Position numbers and translations under genes: made by a program
Assembly (NCBI GenBank): GCA_027074135.1
Contig: JALTDM010000023.1
Coordinates: forward strand, 1-36,209
Source of the DNA: Bacteroidales bacterium
GTDB taxonomy: Bacteria; Bacteroidota; Bacteroidia; Bacteroidales; JALTDM01
Reading direction: 5' to 3'
DNA length: 36,209 nt
Part shown: positions 23,542 to 32,091 of the stretch, one piece after another
Layout of the letters: the number at the start of each line of letters is the position of its first letter
How positions within the stretch are numbered: the stretch's first letter is position 1
Notes under the pieces: generated by a model
The model's database searches: none
The model's input: the letters and a program-made list of their open reading frames with translations, nothing else
What the model was told of the DNA's origin: nothing

Positions 23542-24984
23542 TTAAAATCTTACCCCTACAGTTGCTGTAAAGTAATTAAGAGATTGATTAGCATTAATGG
23601 CACTTACCGGTTTATCTTCCAATTTATATGGATAAATTACAGTTTTCTTTTGCAATAATGAATATGTAAGGTCAAGGTATAAACTTTCGCCTCTTATTCT
23701 TACTCCTCCGTTATAATTTATGGCATATAGGCTTTTATCTGTTTTGTAAGGGCTGGAATAGTAACCTACACCGCCTCTCAAGGCAATTATACCAATATTA
23801 TATTCTATACCACCTCTTATGTTAAGTCCCCAGGTATATAGGTTTGAAATATTGTTATTTTCTGTTGTAAAGTTATAATCATCACTTTTTAATCTGGCAC
23901 TGCCGTAATTCACGCCTTCAATATCCAGAGATAATATGCCGTTTTGTGAAAAAACTATTCCGAGAGAGCCAATAAATCTTGCCGGAGTTATCAAACTATA
24001 TTCGTATTTGTTTTTTGTAGAAGAAATTGTAAAAGCACTTGTATCAAAATGTGTATCCATTTTAGTCCAATAATCATCTTCCATACTGAAAAATGTAGGT
24101 GTATGAACTGCCAATCCTATACGAAACATACGGTTTATTTTGTATAATAATCCGAATTTGAGATTTGCACCGGTACCATCCGTATTCAAGTTATCGGTAA
24201 AAGTAAAATAATAAAAATCAGGTATGGAATCATATTGGTCGGCTTCTGTAATAATTTTTTTGTGAGAATAGTTTATTGTTTGGATATTAAACGAAGCACC
24301 CAGGTACAATTTATTTTCATAGTTTCCTGCAAAAGCAAAATTGAATTCTCCAAGTCCGCCTTTTGACGATTGTTCATAAGATTGCAGTTCTCCGTATTTA
24401 CCGTCATAAACATTGTGATATGTAGAAGTGGTGCCGGGAACTGTATCAATCAAATATGTGTTGAATGCAAGTCCTTCTTCAAATTCATATAAAGCATTAG
24501 GCGGATTACCATTTGCCATTTGAACAAAATAATCAGCCAAAGAACTTGTATTATTTATCCCTTGTGCATTAATATCGTTTCTAAAATCCGCCAATCTGTT
24601 ATATGTTTCTGCAAAATTTGTATTTATCCACCCTTCTTTTTTATCATTAGAACTAAATGTAAGAACCATACCTAAATTATTAAACTGTACTCCATAGGAA
24701 AAGTCATTAAGTTTATTATCCAAATAATTTGAATTTGTACTGTTGAAAACAAACGATGGAGTTATGGTTACTACTGAATTATGTCTGTAAACTCCCAATC
24801 CCGCAGGATTTTGTGCTGTCAAACTAAGATCTGCTCCCAATGCTCCAAATCCACCACCCATTGCCGAAAAACGAGCTGTTCCCATAGGTGTGAGGAATGA
24901 ATATCTCAACGCATCATCTTCGTTTTGAGCAAACAGCCCTAATCCTGTTGTTAGTAAAACCAATATTGCAATGATTTTTTTCAT
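23542..24984 (-). CDS. OmpP1/FadL-like outer-membrane beta-barrel protein
   Basis: A 480-residue protein with a signal peptide (MKKIIAIL...LFAQ, about 1-20). The N-terminal 'FSAMGGGFGALGADLSLTAQNPAGLGVYRH' is the hallmark of Bacteroidota OmpP1/FadL/TodX-type porins: an aromatic-poor hatch followed by the NPAG motif. The rest alternates polar and hydrophobic residues, and the chain ends '...NYFTATVGVRF' with a terminal Phe, as expected for an outer-membrane barrel. FadL-type barrels take up hydrophobic compounds; the substrate here is unknown. It follows the Tyr-rich lipoprotein gene by 31 bases and shares its terminator, so the two are probably co-transcribed and may work at the same membrane. 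Confidence 0.82.
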   Translation of the reverse strand: MKKIIAILVLLTTGLGLFAQNEDDALRYSFLTPMGTARFSAMGGGFGALGADLSLTAQNPAGLGVYRHNSVVTITPSFVFNSTNSNYLDNKLNDFSYGVQFNNLGMVLTFSSNDKKEGWINTNFAETYNRLADFRNDINAQGINNTSSLADYFVQMANGNPPNALYEFEEGLAFNTYLIDTVPGTTSTYHNVYDGKYGELQSYEQSSKGGLGEFNFAFAGNYENKLYLGASFNIQTINYSHKKIITEADQYDSIPDFYYFTFTDNLNTDGTGANLKFGLLYKINRMFRIGLAVHTPTFFSMEDDYWTKMDTHFDTSAFTISSTKNKYEYSLITPARFIGSLGIVFSQNGILSLDIEGVNYGSARLKSDDYNFTTENNNISNLYTWGLNIRGGIEYNIGIIALRGGVGYYSSPYKTDKSLYAINYNGGVRIRGESLYLDLTYSLLQKKTVIYPYKLEDKPVSAINANQSLNYFTATVGVRF

Positions 24985-25015
24985 GATTATAATTTTTTAT
25001 TGTTAAACAACTGAA

Positions 25016-26701
25016 TTATCTTCTGTGACCACCACCAAAACCTCCACTACTTCTTCCGCTACTATGACTTGAACTGCTTCCTGAGCTTCCGCTGAAACTG
25101 CTTCTACTATAGGAGGAAAAAGAACTACTACTTCTAGTTCTCGAAGGTCTTGAATAAGAACTAGTACTCCTACTTCTAAAAGAAGGTCTTGAATATTGTT
25201 TATAATTGGAATTTCTTTGAGGACGTTGATATTTTATTGTTGACCTTCTACTAGGTCTTGCATAAGTATTCCTTCGTATTTTTTGAGGTCTGTAATAAGT
25301 ATTGGTTCCATTAGGTCTAGATATTTGCCTTCTATGAGGACGTATATTAGTTGGTCTAACTCTTCTTGTATGGGTATTTGATTTTATATTTTGTCGTTGT
25401 AAATTCAGTCTTATATCTTTTTGTGAAACAGGCTTTTGTTGTCTTATTCTGCCAGAGCTAACAGGTCTTCGTTCAGTTTGTATTTTTGGTTGACTTTTAA
25501 CTTGCCTTCTTGATTGCGGACTTTGCAAATTTACCACATTAATTTGTTGTGGTTTAGCAACATTTTGTATCCTCGGGCTGCTTATGGTTTGAGTAACAGG
25601 TTTACTCGAGTTTATTTTTTGCGGTTTTTGTTGCAAAACAGAGTTGCTTTGAGGTTTTTCAAGTCTTGTGGGTTTTTGTTGAATTCCACCTCTAACCGGG
25701 GTACTCAAACTTTGTGACGATGGCTTGCCAGCACTTAACCTTTGCGGCTTTTGTTGCAAAGTAGTAGAACTTTCTGGTTTTTCAAGCCTCGTAGGCTTTT
25801 GTAAATTTTGTGTTCCTCCCGTAGCAGGATTATCTGTCAAAGTAGGCTTTGAATTAATAGGTTTAGAAACACTTGGTGCTTTGCTATCCATGGGTTTTGA
25901 GGCAGATAACCTTTCATAAGTATTAACAAACGATTGATATGTTCCATGTTGAGGAGTAGAAGGTGATTGACTTCCGACACCACCTCTTCTATGAGTATGA
26001 CTTAAGGTTTGATCATAGCTATTATAATAGTAAGGTGTATAATAATTGTAATATGAACCATCGTAATATCCATCCCAATACCCATTATTATATCCATCCC
26101 AATATCCCCAATCATAGCCAGACCAATATGAACCCCAATAGTACGGACTATAATGCCATCCATAACCGTAATATGGTCTGTAACCATATGCCCCCCCCCA
26201 CCAAGGATATCCAAGATAAATACTTACCCCCCAATCCCAAGGATCGTAAGAATACCAGTAACTATTTGTATAATATGAGGAATAATATGGGAAATCCCAG
26301 TCATCATCAAATCTTCTGATTCGCGAAGAATATGAATAATCATAATAATCATCATAATAATTGTTTGTTATATATGTATTTCCATCTTTATCTTGATAAG
26401 AATCAGATGTTGAATATTCTGGTTGAATACTATCCGATTCATCATAATATTGTGTAGAATCCTGCTCACCATAATATGCACTATTTTGTTGTTGGGCATA
26501 AGTTTGAGTGTTACTTTGTTGAGATTGAGTAGAATTATCCTTTGATTGCAAAGAAGATTTAACGGAAATTTGATCAGGTTGTGATGACGGATCATAATAA
26601 ACATCATCGTGGTAAACTCTGGTTTGTATGGAGCACGATGATAACACCAATGCTGCCAACAATGTTAACAGATACGGTTTATATTTCTTTTGTGTTTTCA
26701 T
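25016..26701 (-). CDS. Lipoprotein of unknown function: Tyr/Trp/Gly-rich domain, 41-residue repeats, basic Ser/Arg tail
   Basis: A 561-residue protein I do not recognise beyond its layout. A lipoprotein signal peptide ends in 'ALVLSSC23'. Residues 30-110 are Ser/Gln/Tyr/Asp-rich and acidic. Residues 110-232 are extremely rich in Tyr, Trp, Gly and Asp ('YPWWGGAYGYRPYYGYGWHY'). Residues 301-382 hold two near-identical 41-residue repeats starting 'QKPTRLEKP'. Residues about 390-561 are Arg/Pro/Ser-rich and very basic, ending 'SSGGFGGGHRR'. It looks largely disordered and surface- or wall-binding. A strong GGGAGG precedes the ATG. A run of nine G at 26191-26199 sits inside the coding sequence. 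It is upstream of, and probably in one operon with, the barrel protein. Confidence 0.75.
   Translation of the reverse strand: MKTQKKYKPYLLTLLAALVLSSCSIQTRVYHDDVYYDPSSQPDQISVKSSLQSKDNSTQSQQSNTQTYAQQQNSAYYGEQDSTQYYDESDSIQPEYSTSDSYQDKDGNTYITNNYYDDYYDYSYSSRIRRFDDDWDFPYYSSYYTNSYWYSYDPWDWGVSIYLGYPWWGGAYGYRPYYGYGWHYSPYYWGSYWSGYDWGYWDGYNNGYWDGYYDGSYYNYYTPYYYNSYDQTLSHTHRRGGVGSQSPSTPQHGTYQSFVNTYERLSASKPMDSKAPSVSKPINSKPTLTDNPATGGTQNLQKPTRLEKPESSTTLQQKPQRLSAGKPSSQSLSTPVRGGIQQKPTRLEKPQSNSVLQQKPQKINSSKPVTQTISSPRIQNVAKPQQINVVNLQSPQSRRQVKSQPKIQTERRPVSSGRIRQQKPVSQKDIRLNLQRQNIKSNTHTRRVRPTNIRPHRRQISRPNGTNTYYRPQKIRRNTYARPSRRSTIKYQRPQRNSNYKQYSRPSFRSRSTSSYSRPSRTRSSSSFSSYSRSSFSGSSGSSSSHSSGRSSGGFGGGHRR
25556..25801 (-). 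repeat. Two tandem 123-bp (41-residue) coding repeats in the lipoprotein gene
   Basis: Residues 301-341 and 342-382 share the frame QKPTRLEKPxS....LQQKPQ.....KP..Q..S.P. The first 20 or so residues are nearly identical and the rest have drifted. A third, weaker Lys-Pro-Gln-rich stretch follows. Confidence 0.75.
26191..26199 (-). repeat. Homopolymeric G9 tract inside the lipoprotein coding sequence
   Basis: Nine consecutive G on the coding strand span codons Trp168 to Ala171. The surrounding DNA is AT-rich and no other run of this length is seen in the window, so length change by slippage is plausible. Confidence 0.8.
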
Positions 26702-26709
26702 AACTTTGT

Positions 26710-26715
26710 CCTCCC
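26710..26715 (-). promoter_or_regulatory. Strong Shine-Dalgarno site of the lipoprotein gene
   Basis: GGGAGG on the minus strand ends 8 bases before the ATG at 26701. Most neighbouring genes start behind A-rich leaders, so this gene looks set for high translation. Confidence 0.65.
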
Positions 26716-26783
26716 GTTTTAGTTTTTTTATTTATTTTGCAACTTATTATTTCTAATTATTAACAAGCAAATACCATACCAAA

Positions 26784-28268
26784 ATGGCTAAAGCAATAAC
26801 AAAAAGAAGTGAAAATTATTCGCAATGGTATAATGATATTGTAAAAGTTGCGGATCTGGCAGAATACTCTCAAGTTAGAGGTTGCATGGTAATTAAACCA
26901 TACGGATATGCAATTTGGGAAAAAATAAAAGACCAACTGGATAAAATGTTTAAAGAAACCGAGCATGTTAATGCTTACTTTCCGCTTTTTATTCCTAAAT
27001 CGTTTTTTAATAGGGAGGCACAACATGTAGAAGGTTTTGCAAAAGAATGTGCTGTAGTAACACATTACCGTCTCAAAGTAGATGACGAAAGCAAAAAAAT
27101 AGTGGTGGACGATGATGCAAAACTCGAGGAAGAATTAATTGTAAGACCTACATCAGAAACAATTATTTGGGATTCGTATAAAAATTGGATACAATCTTAT
27201 CGTGATTTGCCTATACTTGTAAATCAATGGGCAAATGTGGTTAGATGGGAAATGAGAACAAGGTTGTTTTTGAGAACCGCGGAATTTTTGTGGCAAGAAG
27301 GGCATACGGCACACGCAACCAAAGAAGAAGCTATGGAAGAGGCTATGAAAATGATAAATGTGTATAGAACATTTGCCGAAGAATGGATGGCGTTGCCGGT
27401 GTATTCCGGTCACAAAACCGAAAACGAAAGATTTGCAGGTGCTATAAATACCTATTCCATTGAAGCAATGATGCAAGACGGTAAGGCACTTCAAGCAGGA
27501 ACATCCCACTTTTTGGGTCAAAATTTCTCCAAGGCTTTTGATGTGAAATTCTTGAACAAAGAAGGTAAACTTGAATATGTTTGGGCTACATCGTGGGGCG
27601 TATCAACCAGACTTATAGGTGCTTTGATAATGGCACATTCAGACGATAACGGTCTTGTGTTGCCACCGAAACTTGCACCGTTGCATGTTGTTATCGTGCC
27701 GGTTTACAGAAAGCCCGAACAATTGGAAGAAATTACAAAAACTGTAAACGAAAAAATATTGCCCGGATTGCGTGAAAAAGGCATTACGGTTAAATATGAT
27801 GATGACGACAAGTATAAGCCGGGTTATAAATTCAACGAATACGAAGTAAAAGGTGTACCTGTAAGGCTAACAATCGGTATACGTGATATTGAAAACGGAC
27901 GAGTGGAAGTAGTAAGACGCGATACATTGGAAAAAAACTTTTATCCGCTGGATAATATTGCCGATACCGTTGAAAAATTGCTAAATGACATACAAAACGG
28001 TATTTTCAAAAAGGCAAAAGATTTCAGGGATTCACATACTCATAAAGTAAGCAATTTCGATGAGTTTAAAGAAGTGGTAAACAACGGAGGATTTGCTTTG
28101 GCATACTGGGACGGAACAACTGAAACCGAATTGAAAATAAAAGAAGAAACAAAAGCAACCATCAGAGTGATACCGTTTGATATTGACCAAAATAAAACAA
28201 AAGGAAAAAAAGATGTTTATAGCGGCAAAGATGCCAAATACAAAGTGATTTTTGCCAAAGCTTATTAA
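26784..28268 (+). CDS. proS: Prolyl-tRNA synthetase, archaeal/eukaryotic-type
   Basis: A 494-residue class II synthetase. Motif 2 reads '[30 protein letters not shown]', which with '[24 protein letters not shown]' is the signature of ProRS type 3, the form with no editing insert and an extra C-terminal domain. The anticodon-binding domain spans about 295-400 ('[12 protein letters not shown]'). It charges tRNA-Pro in the cytosol. This type is the usual one in Bacteroidota. The start is the first ATG; a near match to the -7 box (TTATTTTG, one mismatch) lies 45 bases upstream. It is divergent from the lipoprotein gene. Confidence 0.94.
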   Translation: MAKAITKRSENYSQWYNDIVKVADLAEYSQVRGCMVIKPYGYAIWEKIKDQLDKMFKETEHVNAYFPLFIPKSFFNREAQHVEGFAKECAVVTHYRLKVDDESKKIVVDDDAKLEEELIVRPTSETIIWDSYKNWIQSYRDLPILVNQWANVVRWEMRTRLFLRTAEFLWQEGHTAHATKEEAMEEAMKMINVYRTFAEEWMALPVYSGHKTENERFAGAINTYSIEAMMQDGKALQAGTSHFLGQNFSKAFDVKFLNKEGKLEYVWATSWGVSTRLIGALIMAHSDDNGLVLPPKLAPLHVVIVPVYRKPEQLEEITKTVNEKILPGLREKGITVKYDDDDKYKPGYKFNEYEVKGVPVRLTIGIRDIENGRVEVVRRDTLEKNFYPLDNIADTVEKLLNDIQNGIFKKAKDFRDSHTHKVSNFDEFKEVVNNGGFALAYWDGTTETELKIKEETKATIRVIPFDIDQNKTKGKKDVYSGKDAKYKVIFAKAY

Positions 28269-28295
28269 GAGATAATACGCGGGGGTTTATGTTTT

Positions 28296-28326
28296 AAGGC
28301 AATCCGGTTGCGGGTTGCCTTTTTTG
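28296..28326 (+). terminator. Rho-independent terminator after proS
   Basis: An AAGGCAA/TTGCCTT stem with a 12-base loop is followed by six T, 27 bases past the proS stop. Confidence 0.85.
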
Positions 28327-28368
28327 TTTTATACAATTACTAACATTTATAGCAAACATTTATTCACT

Positions 28369-28376
28369 TATCTTTG
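28369..28376 (+). promoter_or_regulatory. Bacteroidota -7 promoter element (TATCTTTG) for the FAD/Fe-S dehydrogenase gene
   Basis: Exact TAnnTTTG, 21 bases before the ATG at 28398. The TTG at 28374, which would otherwise extend the reading frame, lies inside the box. Confidence 0.65.
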
Positions 28377-28397
28377 CGAAATAATAACAAAGATTTT

Positions 28398-31331
28398 ATG
28401 TCAAGCAATTTAGCCGCACAACTTAAAGAAGCAAGGTTCAAAGGCGAGATATGGAGCAGCGAAGAAAAATTAGTGCTTTATTCAACCGATGCTTCAATTT
28501 ACAGAATAAAGCCTCTTTTGGTTGTTTTTCCCATCAACAAAGATGATTTGAAAACTTTGATGTTTTTTGCTTATCGCAATTCTATTCCTGTTATACCAAG
28601 AGGTACAGGGACTTCACTTGCGGGGCAAGTAGTCGGGAAAGCCATTATTGCAGACATCTCAAAGAATTTCAAGAAAATAATCGAGATAAACAAAGAAGAA
28701 AAATATGCTGTTGTACAGCCCGGAGTGATACGTGACGAATTGAATTTGGAACTGAAAAAATACGGTTTGATTTTCGGTCCGGAGACCTCGACATCGAACC
28801 GTGCCACTATTGGCGGAATGTTCGGTAATAATTCTTCAGGTTCTCGTTCGCTGCGATTCGGAACAACACGCCAAAGTATTATTTTAGCAAAAGTTATATT
28901 ATCAAATGGAGATGAAGCGGAATTTGGTCCGATAGATGAGGGAGAATTTAACTACAAATTAAAACTAAACACACTTGAAGGTAAGATTTACAGGACATTT
29001 CATGAATTGTTATCCAACGAATCTTTTAAAGGACAAATTGAGAAGGAATTTCCCGATAAAACTATTCACAGGAGAAACACAGGCTACCCGCTTGACGAAC
29101 TTGCAGAAAGCAAAATTTACGATAAAACCGGCAACAAGGAATTTAACATAGCCAAATTCTTGTCAGGCACAGAAGGAACACTTGCTTTTGCTTACGAAAT
29201 AAAGGTAAAACTTTTTGATTTGCCTCCCAATCACAAATTACTAATTACCAGCCAATTTGATAAGTTTTACGATGTGTTTGACGCAAATATTGAAATACTG
29301 AAATTCAACCCTTATGCAATAGAACTAATTGACGATAAAATACTGAAACTTACCGAAGCCAATATCAACCAAAACAAAAACCGCTTTTTTATCAAAGGCA
29401 GTCCTAAGGCTGTGCTCATTACCGAAATTGCAGCCGAAACTAAAGAAAAAGCATTAAAAGAAGCAACAAAAATTATAAATTATCTTACCGAAAAAAAACT
29501 TGGTTATTACCACACGATAATTGAAAAAGAGGATATCAACAAAGTTTGGGAACTTCGTAAAGCAGGTTTGGGTGTATTGTCCAATATGCGGGGAGATGCA
29601 AAACCTGTGGGGTTTATTGAAGATACAGCAGTAAGTCCTTATAGGCTAAAAAAATACATTACCGACATAGACAAGATACTGAAAAGTAAGAATTTAGAGT
29701 GTATTTATTATGCACATATAGGTTCGGGTGAATTGCATTTGCGTCCAGTGTTGAACATAAAAAACAAAAATGATGTTGAGTTGATGCATGAAGTAGCCCT
29801 GGAGACTGCTAAAATCGTAAAGAAACACAAAGGATCTTTGAGCGGAGAACACGGAGATGGACTTTTGAGGTCGGAATTTATTCCCATAATTTACGGTGAA
29901 GAGGTTTTTAATGCTTTCAGAAAGATAAAGCAAACTTGGGATCCGAAAAACATAATGAATCCGGGGAAAATTACCGAACCCGTTAAGATGACTAGCAACT
30001 TGCGTTATTCGGAATATAATCCCTCAAAAATTCAAACTGTTTTTAAATACACAGCTACAGGGTCTTTGTTGCAAACGGCGGAAAAATGCAACGGAAGTGC
30101 CGACTGTAGAAAAAATATTGTGTCTGGAGGCGTGATGTGTCCCACATATATGGCAACAGGAGATGAAAATTTTACCACACGTGCTCGAGCAAATACCATT
30201 CGTGAGTATCTTATTTCGGGACCTCTGACCAACGAAAAATTAAAAAAAATAATTGCCATCCTTTCATTTTGTGTATCGTGTAAATCTTGCAAATCGGAAT
30301 GCCCGTCGGGTGTTGACATTACCAAGATGAAAGCCGATTTGTATCAAATTTATTACGACAGGTTTCACGCACCGCTGCGAAATATACTCATTGCAAACAT
30401 TGCCAAATTTCAAGCGTTGGGCAGTAAAATACCAGGATTATACAACTTTGTGATATCGCACAAGCCTTTTTCATCGCTTCTTAAATCAGTGCTTAAATTC
30501 TCACCCAAAAGGGAATTACCGAAAATAAGTTCACCCACTTGGCACAAATGGTATAATACTAACAAAAACAAATTAAACAACAATACCAACGGCAAAAAGG
30601 TACTGCTATTTGCAGATGAGTTTACAAATTATTTAGACGCAAAAATCGGAATAGCGGCAACCGAATTGCTGATAAAGTTGGACTACAATGTTTCTCTCTC
30701 CAAGCCACTTACAAGCGGAAGAACATATTTGTCTAAAGGTTTTGTCAAGAAAGCCAAAGCAATAGCAATCAACAATATAAAGTATTTGGATAAATTTGTT
30801 TCTGATGGTTCTTTTATAGTAGGAATAGAACCTTCTGCAATATTGACTTTGAGAGACGAATATTTGGACTTGACTGATGGGGAAATGCATTCTAAAGCGC
30901 AAAAGCTGTCGGAAAAAACTTTAACAATAGATGAGTTCTTATTTAATGAAATAAAAAACGGTACTATTACGTCCGGTCAATTTGACGAGAAAGAGTTGAA
31001 TATAATTTTGCATACACACTGCTACCAAAAGGTATTGTCAGACCCTAAATACACTGAAGCTATTTTAAATCTCCCAATTGGAACTAAAGTGAAAACCATA
31101 AAATCAGGTTGTTGCGGAATGGCAGGTTCTTTTGGGTACGAAAAAGAACATTATGACCTTTCCATAAAAATTGGGAATCTGTCTGTAGTTCCAGAAATAA
31201 AAAAAGCAGGTGAAACAACAATTATTGCAGCACCGGGAACAAGTTGCCGCGAGCAAATCAAACACGGTACGCAACGAAATGCAAAACATCCTGTGGAGAT
31301 ACTCAACGAATTGTGCAAAGAAAATGCTTAA
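28398..31331 (+). CDS. FAD-linked oxidoreductase with C-terminal Fe-S and CCG domains (GlcD-GlcF-like fusion)
   Basis: 977 residues from the ATG at 28398. The N-terminal half is a vanillyl-alcohol-oxidase-type FAD domain ('VIPRGTGTSLAGQVVGKAII', 'GPETSTSNRATIGGMFGNNS') followed by a FAD-oxidase C domain ('LSGEHGDGLLRSEF'). The C-terminal half has a ferredoxin-like 2x[4Fe-4S] region, including 'CVSCKSCKSECPSGVDITKM', then GlpC/GlcF-type motifs ('HTHCYQK', 'KSGCCGMAGSFGYEKEHYDLS'). The layout equals that of large D-2-hydroxyacid dehydrogenases (YdiJ-like, D-lactate or D-2-hydroxyglutarate). The substrate cannot be assigned. It is transcribed alone; its last 29 bases overlap the convergent glycosylase gene. 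Confidence 0.87.
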   Translation: MSSNLAAQLKEARFKGEIWSSEEKLVLYSTDASIYRIKPLLVVFPINKDDLKTLMFFAYRNSIPVIPRGTGTSLAGQVVGKAIIADISKNFKKIIEINKEEKYAVVQPGVIRDELNLELKKYGLIFGPETSTSNRATIGGMFGNNSSGSRSLRFGTTRQSIILAKVILSNGDEAEFGPIDEGEFNYKLKLNTLEGKIYRTFHELLSNESFKGQIEKEFPDKTIHRRNTGYPLDELAESKIYDKTGNKEFNIAKFLSGTEGTLAFAYEIKVKLFDLPPNHKLLITSQFDKFYDVFDANIEILKFNPYAIELIDDKILKLTEANINQNKNRFFIKGSPKAVLITEIAAETKEKALKEATKIINYLTEKKLGYYHTIIEKEDINKVWELRKAGLGVLSNMRGDAKPVGFIEDTAVSPYRLKKYITDIDKILKSKNLECIYYAHIGSGELHLRPVLNIKNKNDVELMHEVALETAKIVKKHKGSLSGEHGDGLLRSEFIPIIYGEEVFNAFRKIKQTWDPKNIMNPGKITEPVKMTSNLRYSEYNPSKIQTVFKYTATGSLLQTAEKCNGSADCRKNIVSGGVMCPTYMATGDENFTTRARANTIREYLISGPLTNEKLKKIIAILSFCVSCKSCKSECPSGVDITKMKADLYQIYYDRFHAPLRNILIANIAKFQALGSKIPGLYNFVISHKPFSSLLKSVLKFSPKRELPKISSPTWHKWYNTNKNKLNNNTNGKKVLLFADEFTNYLDAKIGIAATELLIKLDYNVSLSKPLTSGRTYLSKGFVKKAKAIAINNIKYLDKFVSDGSFIVGIEPSAILTLRDEYLDLTDGEMHSKAQKLSEKTLTIDEFLFNEIKNGTITSGQFDEKELNIILHTHCYQKVLSDPKYTEAILNLPIGTKVKTIKSGCCGMAGSFGYEKEHYDLSIKIGNLSVVPEIKKAGETTIIAAPGTSCREQIKHGTQRNAKHPVEILNELCKENA

Positions 31332-32091
31332 TTATATCATTTTCTTTATTCCGTTTAAATAGTAACCACATCGGTTTAAAAAATTCCACCACTTTTTCCG
31401 AAGTAATAAAAGAGTAATTAAACGGATGCTCAAACTCCACTTTTGTGTAATTCTTGGCTTCGGGTAAGTTGCCAATATGTTTTTGGGCAAAATTTCCAAG
31501 TAAAATCAAAGTCGGTTTACCTTCCAATTGTTTTAGCAACGACCTGATAAACTGTTTCCATTTTTTAATGTGGAAAGCACTTTCTTTCGGCGATGTAAAA
31601 ATTAATGCGGCATTTAATAGTAATACTCCATTAGAAACAAAATTGTCCCGCAAGTCAAAAATACTCTTGATAAATCCCTCTTTGTTTACTTTTTTTATAG
31701 CGGCAGGAGAAAAGTCATCAGTAAGATAACCATGAGCAAACAGCAGCATTTTCATAATGTTTCGCAAACTCGTAGCTCTGTTTACTTGCTTGGATAATCC
31801 GCCGTCAGCACTCCATAGCGACTCCACTGCTCCGTCAATAAATGCTTCGCCAATGGCACTTTCCTTTCTCGGATAAGGGTCTTGTCCGAAAAGTATGTAT
31901 TTAACCTCACAGGGTTTCAAATGCTTAAAAGCATTCAAAAAAGTATTTCTGTCGGGGGAATAATCATCTGTTTCATTCAAAAATTTTAAGTACGAATAGT
32001 CAAGACTTGCAAGGCTGCATGTTAGTATTTCCCTCCAACAGTTATCTATGTAGACTAATTTGTTTGCAAGTTCGAGCTTAAAATCCCTCAT
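31303..32091 (-). CDS. Divergent uracil-DNA glycosylase family protein
   Basis: 262 residues from the ATG at 32091; a TTG at 32112 is inside the promoter box. It resembles family-1 UNG. The water-activating loop is 'G69QDPYP74' (UNG has GQDPYH), followed by 'ESAIGEAF'. Motif 'LLLNAALIF' gives the uracil-reading Asn160, and 'LILLGNFAQKHI' matches the strand before the active-site His. The leucine loop HPSPLS is replaced by 'EH222PFNYSF'. Asp71, Tyr73, Asn160 and His222 are kept, so uracil excision is plausible, but the DNA-wedging loop differs. Its 5' end lies inside the helicase gene and its 3' end overlaps the convergent dehydrogenase gene. Confidence 0.78.
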   Translation of the reverse strand: MRDFKLELANKLVYIDNCWREILTCSLASLDYSYLKFLNETDDYSPDRNTFLNAFKHLKPCEVKYILFGQDPYPRKESAIGEAFIDGAVESLWSADGGLSKQVNRATSLRNIMKMLLFAHGYLTDDFSPAAIKKVNKEGFIKSIFDLRDNFVSNGVLLLNAALIFTSPKESAFHIKKWKQFIRSLLKQLEGKPTLILLGNFAQKHIGNLPEAKNYTKVEFEHPFNYSFITSEKVVEFFKPMWLLFKRNKENDIIKHFLCTIR

